Assembly: GCF_014194975.1 (NCBI RefSeq)
Contig: NZ_JACIAY010000003.1
Span: forward strand, 124,001-188,000
Direction of reading: 5' to 3'
DNA from: Sphingomonas sp. BK580
Lineage (GTDB): Bacteria; Pseudomonadota; Alphaproteobacteria; Sphingomonadales; Sphingomonadaceae
Length of the DNA: 64,000 nucleotides
Positions 29,357 to 36,474 of this stretch are shown here, one piece after another. The number at the start of each line of letters is the position of its first letter. Position 1 is the first letter of the stretch. Under the pieces are notes generated by a model. It searched no databases, was not told where the DNA came from, and saw only the letters and a program-made list of their open reading frames with translations. The position numbers were made by a program, and so were the translations under genes.

Positions 29357-30366
29357 GCGCCGCGCCGTTCCGCTCGCGCCAGGTCGCGACCGCGCGCCAC
29401 CGCACCGCCTACCTCGAGGCCGGGCCGGCGCACGGGCCCCTGATGATCCTGGTCCACGGCTGGCCCGAGCTGGGGCTGATCTGGGAACACCAGCTCCGCC
29501 ACTTCGCCGCCGCGGGCTGGCGCTGCATCGCGCCCGACATGCGCGGCTACGGCGGGTCCTCGGTGCCCGACCGGGTCAGCGACTATCAGGTGCGCGCGAT
29601 CGTCGATGACCTGTTGGAGCTGCACGACTCGCTCGGCGCCGCACCGGCGCTGTGGGTCGCGCACGACTGGGGCTGCGCGCCCGCGTGGGGCCTGGCGGCG
29701 CGGCATCCCGGGCGCTGCCGCGGCGTCGTCGCGCTGTCCTGTCCCTATTTCCCGCTCGGCCTCACCGCCGAGTCGGCGGCGGCGACGGTCGACCGCACGC
29801 TCTACCCACACGACAGATTTCCCGTCGGGCAGTGGGACTATTGGCACTATCACCGCGAGCGATCCCACGCCGCCGCTGCCTCGCTGGACGCCGACGTGCG
29901 CGCGACGCTCGCGGCGATGTATCGCCGCACGCCGGCCGAGGTCGTCGGCCGCGCGTCCCGCTTCGCCGACGTGCGCGCGCGCGGCGGCTTCTTCGGCGCG
30001 GCGGGACGCGCGCCGGCGATGCCGAGGGACGAGACGATGTTCAGCGACGCGACCTTCGAGCAGTTCGTCGCCGCATTCGAGCACACCGGCTTCCGCGGGG
30101 CCAACGCCTGGTACCTCAACGACGCCGCCAACGCCGCCTACGCCGCCGAGGCGCCGCGCTTCGGCCGCATCGACGTGCCCGTGCTGTTCCTCCACGGCCG
30201 CCGCGACACGGTGTGCGACACCGTCCACAGCGCGTTGGCGGAGCCGATGCGCGGGGCATGCGCCGACCTGAGCGAAGTGACGCTCGACTGCGGCCACATG
30301 CTGATGCTGGAGGAGCCCGGGGCCGTCAACGCCGCGATCGAGCGTTGGGCGACGGCGCCGCGCTGA
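29353..30366 (+). CDS. alpha/beta hydrolase, epoxide-hydrolase-like
   Basis: A 337-residue alpha/beta hydrolase. The oxyanion motif HGWPE is at 35-39, the nucleophile Asp105 in AHDWGC (Asp rather than Ser, as in epoxide hydrolases), and the C-terminal catalytic His in CGHMLMLEEP. LFLHGRRDTVCD carries the acid-side loop. It probably hydrolyses a small epoxide or haloalkane-type substrate. It starts at GTG 29353 through a GTGA overlap and is likely controlled by the LysR regulator. Confidence 0.88.
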   Translation: MSAAPFRSRQVATARHRTAYLEAGPAHGPLMILVHGWPELGLIWEHQLRHFAAAGWRCIAPDMRGYGGSSVPDRVSDYQVRAIVDDLLELHDSLGAAPALWVAHDWGCAPAWGLAARHPGRCRGVVALSCPYFPLGLTAESAAATVDRTLYPHDRFPVGQWDYWHYHRERSHAAAASLDADVRATLAAMYRRTPAEVVGRASRFADVRARGGFFGAAGRAPAMPRDETMFSDATFEQFVAAFEHTGFRGANAWYLNDAANAAYAAEAPRFGRIDVPVLFLHGRRDTVCDTVHSALAEPMRGACADLSEVTLDCGHMLMLEEPGAVNAAIERWATAPR

Positions 30367-30402
30367 ACCGCGGCACGCCGCCTTCCCGAGCGATGTCGTG
30401 AT

Positions 30403-30479
30403 TGGTCGGGGCGACAGGATTCGAACCTGCGACCCCCACACCCCCAGTGTGATGCGCTACCAGGCTGCGCTACGCCCCG
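30403..30479 (-). tRNA. tRNA-Pro (anticodon GGG)
   Basis: Read on the minus strand, CGGGGCG pairs with CGCCCCG in the acceptor stem, followed by A and an encoded CCA. The D-arm GCGC...GCGC, the anticodon loop CTGGGGG between TCACA and TGTGG, and TTCGAAT in the T loop are all present. The length is 77 nt. Confidence 0.95.
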
Positions 30480-30491
30480 ACCGAGGGGGCG

Positions 30492-30520
30492 CCTCTACGC
30501 GCGGTCGCCCGGCATTGCAA
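30492..30520 (-). promoter_or_regulatory. probable promoter of tRNA-Pro
   Basis: On the minus strand, TTGCAA (30520-30515) and TAGAGG (30497-30492) are 17 bp apart and end 12 bp before the tRNA 5' end. Confidence 0.45.
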
Positions 30521-30660
30521 GCGGCTAGGCGCGCCCCGCGGCGGACAGCGCGCACGCCGTGGCGGGGCGAGCTTATGTTGCGCGCGCGCCCCGGCGATGA
30601 TAGCGGCAGCGGCCTCGCGCGGCCGGGTTTCGGCCGCCCCAATGTCATGCACGGAATCCG

Positions 30661-30999
30661 ATGCTCATTCCTCCCGCTTACGCGCAGACGGCCGGTGGCG
30701 CCGCCCAGAGCGGCGGCCTCGCCGGCTTCATCAGCCTGGCGCCGCTCCTGCTGGTGTTCGTCGTCTTCTACTTCCTGATGATCCGCCCGCAGCAGAGCCG
30801 CATGAAGTCGCTCCAGAACGCCATCGCCGCCGTCAAGAAGGGCGATTCGGTCGTCACCGCGGGCGGGCTGGTCGGCCGCGTCACCAAGGTGGAGGAGGGC
30901 TTCGTCGAGGTCGAGATCGCGCCCAACACCCGCGTCCGCGTCGTCAAGGCGACGCTGGCGGAAGTGACGCCGCTCGGCGGCAAACCGGCGAACGACTGA
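30661..30999 (+). CDS. yajC: preprotein translocase subunit YajC
   Basis: A 112-residue protein with one membrane helix (about 24-42, LAPLLLVFVVFYFLMIRPQ) and the hallmark FLMIRPQQSRMK, then a soluble domain with GDSVVTAGGLVGRVTKV. It is an accessory subunit of SecDF. It is the first gene of yajC-secD-secF. ATG 30661 is preferred to an upstream ATG 15 bp earlier on homology grounds. Confidence 0.95.
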   Translation: MLIPPAYAQTAGGAAQSGGLAGFISLAPLLLVFVVFYFLMIRPQQSRMKSLQNAIAAVKKGDSVVTAGGLVGRVTKVEEGFVEVEIAPNTRVRVVKATLAEVTPLGGKPAND

Positions 31000-31000
31000 C

Positions 31001-32602
31001 ATGCTCGACTTTCCCCGCTGGAAAGTGACCGCCATCTGGCTCGTGCTGGCGGTACTGGTGTCGCTCTCGATCCCCAGTTTCCTGCCCGATCGGGTGACCC
31101 AGGGGCTGGGGTTCAAGCCGCCGCAGATCAACCTCGGGCTCGACCTCGCCGGCGGCAGCTACCTGCTGCTCGAGGCCGACACCAACGGGCTCGCCGCGGC
31201 GCGCGTGGAGGCGATGCGCGAGCAGGTCCAGACCGAGATGCGCCGCCAGACGCCGCGCATCGACATCGGCGAGATCTCGAGCCGCAACGGCCAGCTCTCC
31301 TTCCTGCTGCGCGATCCCAGCCAGGTCGACGCCGCGCGCGAGCGCCTGCTCCAGATCACCGGCACCGGCGCGGGCATGACCGGGCAGCGCCAGTGGGACA
31401 TCCAGGTCGTCGACACCAGCCGCTTCGTGCTGACGCCGACCCGGGCGGGGCTCGACCAGGCGATCAAGACCGCGATGAGCGACACGGTGGAGGTGGTGCG
31501 CAAGCGCATCGACGCGCTCGGCACGCGCGAGCCGACGATCATCGGCCAGGGCACCAACCGCATCGTCGTCCAGGTCCCCGGCCTGCAGGATCCGCAGCAG
31601 CTCAAGGCGCTGGTAGGCAAGACCGCGAAGCTCGAGTTCAAGCTGGTCGACATCAACGCCGACCCGCAGGCGCTCGCCAAGGGCCAGGCGCCCGCCGGCG
31701 ACCAGATCCTGCCCTATCCCGGCAACCCGCAGGGCATCCCGCTGATCGCGGTGAAGCGCCAGGCGATCATCACCGGCGACATGCTGAGCGACGCGCGGCA
31801 GGAGTTCGCGCCGGAGACCAACGCGCCGCAGGTGGCGATCACCTTCGACAGCCAGGGCGGCCGCCGCTTCGCGCAGGCGACCAAGGAGAATGTCGGGCGG
31901 CCGTTCGCGATCGTGATCGACAATCAGGTGATCTCGGCGCCCAACATCAACGAGCCGATCCTCGGCGGCCGCGCCTCGATCAGCGGCGGCTTCACCGTCG
32001 ACAGCGCCAACCAGCTCGCGATCGCGCTGCGCTCGGGCAAGCTCGCGGTCGACCTAAAGGTGGTCGAGGAATCGACCGTCGGCCCCGACCTCGGCGTCGA
32101 CTCGGTCCGCGCCGGCATCCTCGCCTCGGCGGTCGCGGTGGCACTGGTGGTGGCGTTCATGCTCGTCACCTACGGCCGCTTCGGATTCTACGCGAACCTC
32201 GCCGTCGTCATCAACGTGTTCGTCATCCTCGGCGTGATGGCGCTGATCAACGGCACGCTGACGCTGCCCGGCATCGCCGGCTTCGTGCTGACGATCGGTA
32301 CGGCGGTGGACGCCAACGTGCTGATCAACGAGCGGATCCGCGAGGAGCGTCACCGCGGGCGCGGGGTCGTCCAGGCGGTCGAGCTCGGCTATAAGGAGGC
32401 CAGCCGCACGATCTTCGAGGCGAACGTGACCCACGCCATTTCGGGCATCATCATGTTCCTGCTGGGCTCCGGCCCGGTGAAGGGATTCGCGGTGGTGCTG
32501 CTGATCGGCATCGCCACCAGCGTGTTCACCGCGGTGACCTTCACGCGCATGCTCGTGGCGGGGTGGCTGCGCCGCGCCAAGCCCAAGACGATCAACATAT
32601 GA
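31001..32602 (+). CDS. secD: protein translocase subunit SecD
   Basis: A 533-residue RND-type membrane protein with six helices: one near the N-terminus, a large periplasmic P1 domain (about 35-350, starting NLGLDLAGGSYLLLE), then five C-terminal helices. LTLPGIAGFVLTIGTAVDANVLINERIREE is the D4 signature motif with the charged proton-relay residues. It uses the proton gradient to pull exported proteins out of the Sec channel. It begins one base after yajC. Confidence 0.97.
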   Translation: MLDFPRWKVTAIWLVLAVLVSLSIPSFLPDRVTQGLGFKPPQINLGLDLAGGSYLLLEADTNGLAAARVEAMREQVQTEMRRQTPRIDIGEISSRNGQLSFLLRDPSQVDAARERLLQITGTGAGMTGQRQWDIQVVDTSRFVLTPTRAGLDQAIKTAMSDTVEVVRKRIDALGTREPTIIGQGTNRIVVQVPGLQDPQQLKALVGKTAKLEFKLVDINADPQALAKGQAPAGDQILPYPGNPQGIPLIAVKRQAIITGDMLSDARQEFAPETNAPQVAITFDSQGGRRFAQATKENVGRPFAIVIDNQVISAPNINEPILGGRASISGGFTVDSANQLAIALRSGKLAVDLKVVEESTVGPDLGVDSVRAGILASAVAVALVVAFMLVTYGRFGFYANLAVVINVFVILGVMALINGTLTLPGIAGFVLTIGTAVDANVLINERIREERHRGRGVVQAVELGYKEASRTIFEANVTHAISGIIMFLLGSGPVKGFAVVLLIGIATSVFTAVTFTRMLVAGWLRRAKPKTINI

Positions 32603-32645
32603 TGTCGCGCAGCCACGCCGTCAGTCGATCGACGCTTCTCCCAGC

Positions 32646-32738
32646 GCCACCCCGGCGAACGCCGGGGTCCAGCTGGGAAGGCCTTGGTGGCACGAACGCG
32701 ACGTCCCCCACCTCGACCCCGGCGTTCGCCGGGGTGGC
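32646..32738. repeat. palindromic repeat, type A, between secD and secF
   Basis: GCCACCCCGGCGaaCGCCGGGGT and ACCCCGGCGttCGCCGGGGTGGC are near-perfect inverted arms. The element separates two genes that normally adjoin and must be transcribed within the operon. Confidence 0.85.
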
Positions 32739-32797
32739 AGGCTGGCACGGTGATCGAACACTCGCACGGCACCCGCTTCACGCGGTGACGAGGTAAT

Positions 32798-33769
32798 ATG
32801 AAACTGCTCAAGCTCGTCCCCGACGACACCAACATCGACTTCGTCCGGCTGCGCGGCGTCGCCTTCGCGCTGACGCTGCTGCTCAGCGTGCTCGCGGTCG
32901 GTCTCACCGTCTACAAGGGCCTCAACTTCGGCGTCGACTTCGAGGGCGGCCTGATGATCGAGGAGAAGTTCGCGCAGCCGCCCGCGATCGAGGCGGTGCG
33001 CGCGCAGGTCGATTCGCAGGGGCTCGGTGAGGCCAACATCCAGCCGATCGGCGACGGCAAGACGCTGACGATCCGCCTGCCCGTCCAGAAGGGCGGCGAC
33101 GAGGGCGCCACCAACGCCGCGGTGCGCAAGGTGGAGGGCGCGCTCGCCGCCAAGTTCCCGGGCAGCACCTTCCTCCGCTACTCGACCGTGTCGGGCAAGG
33201 TGTCGAACGAGCTGATCCGCAACGGCGTGCTCGCGGTGGTGCTTGCGATCCTGGGCATCGGCCTGTTCGCGATCTTCCGCTTCGAGTGGCAGTTCGGCGT
33301 CTCGACGATCGTCGCGATCGTTCACGACCTGCTGATGACGCTCGGCTTCTTCGCGATCACGCGGTTCGAGTTCGATCTCAACATCGTCGCCGCGGTGCTG
33401 ACGATCATCGGCTATTCGATCAACGACAAGATCGTGATCGACGATCGTATCCGCGAGAACATGCGCCGCTATCGCAAGATGGACATGCGCGAGATCATCA
33501 ACCTGTCGGTCAACGAGACGCTGCCCCGCACCGTGATGACCTCGGTGACGATCCTGCTGGCACTGCTGGCGCTGCTGTTCCTCGGCGGCCACGTGCTGCG
33601 CGGCTTCACCGCGGCGATGATCCTGGGCATCGTGGTCGGCACCTACTCGTCGATCTACGTCTCGTCGTCGCTGCTGATCTCGCTCGGCCTGCGCGCCGAG
33701 CCCGAGGGCGGCGCCGCGCCGAAGCGCGGCGGCATCGAGAACGCCGAGCGTGTCGGGCCGCGCAGCTGA
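32798..33769 (+). CDS. secF: protein translocase subunit SecF
   Basis: A 323-residue partner of SecD with six membrane helices. NFGVDFEGGLMIE opens the periplasmic domain. ITRFEFDLNIVAAVLTIIGYSINDKIVIDDRIREN is the conserved functional helix pair. The start ATG 32798 has GAGG four bases upstream. The 195-bp spacer from secD contains a palindromic repeat. Confidence 0.97.
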   Translation: MKLLKLVPDDTNIDFVRLRGVAFALTLLLSVLAVGLTVYKGLNFGVDFEGGLMIEEKFAQPPAIEAVRAQVDSQGLGEANIQPIGDGKTLTIRLPVQKGGDEGATNAAVRKVEGALAAKFPGSTFLRYSTVSGKVSNELIRNGVLAVVLAILGIGLFAIFRFEWQFGVSTIVAIVHDLLMTLGFFAITRFEFDLNIVAAVLTIIGYSINDKIVIDDRIRENMRRYRKMDMREIINLSVNETLPRTVMTSVTILLALLALLFLGGHVLRGFTAAMILGIVVGTYSSIYVSSSLLISLGLRAEPEGGAAPKRGGIENAERVGPRS

Positions 33770-34155
33770 TGCGAATGGACCGCGAGCGTCCGGCGCCGGG
33801 GCCGCTCGTGCGCGGCTTCGGCGCGGGTGGCTACCGCGTCGATGCCCCCGACGGGACGATGGGGGTCTATCCCGCGCTGCTGCTCACCGCCGTGCGCGCG
33901 GATTCATGGACCCCGCCCGCACTCGACTCGCTGGACGAGACCGCGCTCGCACCGCTGCTGGGCGGCCCGATCGAGTTCCTGCTGCTCGGCACGGGTGACA
34001 CGCTGCGCCGTGCGCCCAAGCCGCTGGTCGCGGCGCTGGACGCGCGCGGCATCGGGATCGAGGCGATGGACAGTCGCGCCGCCGCGCGCGCCTGGGGCGT
34101 GCTGCGGGCCGAGGAACGCCAGATCGCCGCGGCGCTGTACCCGCTCGATTACTGA
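33769..34155 (+). CDS. Mth938-like (DUF498/NDUFAF3-like) protein
   Basis: A 128-residue protein with the Mth938 fold pattern: GAGGYRVDAPDGTMGVYPALLL, then LLGGPIEFLLLGTGD, and DSRAAARAWGVLRAEERQIAAALYPL at the end. Eukaryotic homologues assist complex I assembly; the bacterial role is unclear. The start ATG overlaps the secF stop by one base (TGATG), so it belongs to the yajC-secDF operon. An ATG at 33775 is an alternative start. Confidence 0.87.
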   Translation: MRMDRERPAPGPLVRGFGAGGYRVDAPDGTMGVYPALLLTAVRADSWTPPALDSLDETALAPLLGGPIEFLLLGTGDTLRRAPKPLVAALDARGIGIEAMDSRAAARAWGVLRAEERQIAAALYPLDY

Positions 34156-34246
34156 GCCGCTTCGCCGCCGCGCCCGCGTGAACGGCTCGGTCGCGAGCCT
34201 CTTCTGCTGGGGACCGGTGCAACTCGGTCATCGCGCCTCCCGCCTT

Positions 34247-34341
34247 GGTCATCCCGGATTTGCCGGGATCCATGGCGCCGCAGAAGCGACGGCATGAGCG
34301 TTCACGACAGGACGGGACCCGGCTCACGGCCGGGATGACGG
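34247..34341. repeat. palindromic intergenic repeat, type A
   Basis: GTCATCCCGG...CCGGGATCC and GGACCCGGC...GCCGGGATGAC face each other in the 34156-34511 gap. No gene is seen in this gap. Confidence 0.75.
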
Positions 34342-34511
34342 GAGCCACGCGACCATCCCCGGTGCAGGAGTTTAGATGGCTATAGATCCAGCCTCGGGTC
34401 CGACACGCCACGCTCCGCCACTCGGTTCCTTCGTGCCCAGGAACAAGGCCCGTCGTTGAACTCTCCCCCGCCCCGCCGGTTGTCGCCGCATCCCCACGGA
34501 GACCACCTGCC

Positions 34512-34961
34512 ATGCTCGCCTCGCTGTTGATCGCCGCCGTCTCGGGCATGCGCGCGATGACCCCGCTCGCCACCGTCGCCAACGCCGCCCGCCGCGGCGA
34601 GCTGCCACGTGACGGCGGCGCCCCCGCGCTGCTCGCGCACCCGCTCGTCTCCGCGGGCACGCTCGCGCTCGCCGCGGGTGAGCTCGCCGGCGACAAGATG
34701 AAGACCGCGCCCGATCGCATCATCCTGCCCGGCATGGTCGCGCGCGTGACGACGGGAGCGTTCGCCGCGGCGAGCCTCGCCCCGCGCGAGCAGCGGACGC
34801 TGGCGGCCGTGCTCGGCGCCGGGGTGGCGGCCGGAGCCTCTTACCTCACCTTCCACGCGCGCAAGGCGGCGATGCGGCGCTACGGCCAGACCGGCACGGG
34901 CGCGGTGGAGGACGCGATCGCGCTCGGCACCGCCGCGCTGGCGGTGCGCGCCGCGCGGTGA
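34512..34961 (+). CDS. DUF4126 family protein
   Basis: A 149-residue hydrophobic protein beginning MLASLLIAAVSGMRAMTPLATVANAARRGELP. That is typical of DUF4126 (IAxxAGMRSMTP). LAAGELAGDKMKTAPDRIILPGMVARVTTGA is also a family segment. It has about four weakly hydrophobic helices and is likely membrane associated. Function unknown. It directly precedes the cobalamin riboswitch and is probably unrelated to it. Confidence 0.75.
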   Translation: MLASLLIAAVSGMRAMTPLATVANAARRGELPRDGGAPALLAHPLVSAGTLALAAGELAGDKMKTAPDRIILPGMVARVTTGAFAAASLAPREQRTLAAVLGAGVAAGASYLTFHARKAAMRRYGQTGTGAVEDAIALGTAALAVRAAR

Positions 34962-34973
34962 CGTCGCCGCGTA

Positions 34974-35002
34974 TTGGCAGAGCCGCGGCGATGGGCTAGG
35001 CG
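34974..35002 (+). promoter_or_regulatory. candidate promoter for the cobW operon leader
   Basis: TTGGCA (34974-34979) and TAGGCG (34997-35002) are separated by 17 bp, about 30 bp before the riboswitch. The -35 is good and the -10 poor. Confidence 0.3.
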
Positions 35003-35035
35003 ACGCGACGGGACCGGTATCCGGTCCCACGATCG

Positions 35036-35244
35036 CGCCGGTGCCCCGACGAGGGGCTCAAATGGGAATGCGGTGAGGGGATCACTCCCCGAATCCGCGG
35101 CTGTCCCTGCAACTGTGAGCGGCGAGCGAGCGGCACATGCCTCCCGGCAGAAGCGGGAGGCGGTCACTGGAGCGCGGGGTTACGCCCCGTCCCGGGAAGG
35201 CCGTGCCGGGAGCGACGACCCGCGAGCCAGGATACCTGCCGGCG
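35036..35244 (+). ncRNA. cobalamin riboswitch 1 (cobW-cobN operon)
   Basis: The conserved series GGTGCCCC, AAATGGGAATGCGGTG, GCGGCTGTCCCTGCAACTGT, ATGCC, CCGGGAAGGC, and a final B12-box-like GAGCCAGGATACCTGCC appears in the order of AdoCbl-type riboswitches. It would sense cobalamin and shut off the downstream biosynthesis operon. Confidence 0.92.
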
Positions 35245-35429
35245 CAGGGTCGCTCTTGCCTTTGGTCCAGGGGATGGCCGGGCACGGTGTTCCGTCTGAG
35301 CGACGAAGCCATGCGGCCGGGGCCGCAGCGGCGCGTGGCACGGGCGACGGCGGGCGCCCGTCCGTGGTGCGCGCCGGCCGACCTTCGGCCCCGGTCCACG
35401 CACCGTCGCGGCGCCCCGAAGGAACATCA
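35245..35429 (+). other. expression-platform leader between riboswitch 1 and cobW
   Basis: This is about 185 nt without a supported gene. It is very GC rich, with complementary segments around GGCCGGGGCCGC and GGCCGACC-TTCGGCCCC (35310-35395) that could form alternative hairpins near the ribosome site of cobW. No T-tract terminator is evident, so control may act at translation or through Rho. Confidence 0.4.
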
Positions 35430-36467
35430 TTGCGCGACCTGTCCAAGGTTCCCGTCACCGTCGTCACCGGCTTCCTCGGCGCCGGCAAGACCACGCTGAT
35501 CAGCCACCTCATCCGCCACGCCGGCGGGCGGCGGCTCGCCGTCGTCGTCAACGAGTTCGGCACGCTCGGGGTCGACGGCGCGATCCTCGAGCAGTGCGCC
35601 ATCCCCGACTGCCCGGCGGAGAACATCGTCGAGCTCGCCAACGGCTGCATCTGCTGCACCGTGGCGGACGACTTCATCCCGACGATCGAGCGGCTGCTCG
35701 CGCTCGAGCCGCGCCCCGACCACATCCTGATCGAGACGTCCGGGCTGGCGCTGCCCAAGCCGCTCCTCAGGGCCTTCGACTGGCCCGCGATCCGCTCGCG
35801 CGTGACGGTCGACGGCGTGATCGCGCTGGCCGACGCCGAGGCGGTCGCCGCCGGCCGGTTCGCGCCCGACCCCGCCGCGGTCGCCGCGCAGCGTGCCGCC
35901 GACGCCGAGGTCGAGCATGACACGCCGCTGGCCGAGGTGTTCGAGGACCAGCTCGCCTGCGCCGACGTGGTGCTGCTCACCAAGGCCGATCTCGCCGGCG
36001 CCGACGCGGTGGCGGCGGCGCGCGCGATCGTGCTGGCCGAGGCACCCCGACCGGTGCCGGTCATCGCGCTGGTCGACGGCGCGATCGATCCCGGCGTGAT
36101 CCTCGGGCTCGGCGCCACGGCGGAGGACGACCTCGGGGCACGCCCCTCGCACCACGACGGGTTCGACGACCATGAGCACGACGATTTCGACAGCCTCGTC
36201 CACGAGCTGGGCGAGATCGACGATCCCGCCATCCTCGCCGACAAGGTGGCAGCGCTCGCGCGCGACCGCGACGTGCTGCGCGTGAAGGGCTATGCGGCGG
36301 TGCGCGGCAAGCCGATGCGGCTGCTGGTGCAGGCGGTCGGCGCGCGCGTGCGCACCAGCTATGACCGGCCGTGGCGCGCCGACGAGCCGCGTCGCACGCG
36401 GCTGGTGGTGATCGCCGAGCGCGGGCGGGTCGACGCCGCGACCGTCGGGGCCGCGCTCGCCGGCTGA
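35430..36467 (+). CDS. cobW: CobW-type GTP-binding metallochaperone
   Basis: A 345-residue G3E GTPase. P-loop GFLGAGKTT is at 14-22, metal-binding GCICCT (Cys73, Cys75, Cys76), then a His/Asp-rich stretch near 240-252 before the C-terminal CobW domain. It is proposed to deliver cobalt to the CobN chelatase. The start is a TTG at 35430 preceded by AAGGAA; an upstream extension would translate the riboswitch. cobN starts seven bases after its stop. Confidence 0.94.
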   Translation: MRDLSKVPVTVVTGFLGAGKTTLISHLIRHAGGRRLAVVVNEFGTLGVDGAILEQCAIPDCPAENIVELANGCICCTVADDFIPTIERLLALEPRPDHILIETSGLALPKPLLRAFDWPAIRSRVTVDGVIALADAEAVAAGRFAPDPAAVAAQRAADAEVEHDTPLAEVFEDQLACADVVLLTKADLAGADAVAAARAIVLAEAPRPVPVIALVDGAIDPGVILGLGATAEDDLGARPSHHDGFDDHEHDDFDSLVHELGEIDDPAILADKVAALARDRDVLRVKGYAAVRGKPMRLLVQAVGARVRTSYDRPWRADEPRRTRLVVIAERGRVDAATVGAALAG

Positions 36468-36474
36468 GCCAGCC

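Noticed and set aside
34974-35429. In-frame upstream extension of cobW
   Set aside because: It would translate the cobalamin riboswitch. The TTG at 35430 with its ribosome site fits the family start.
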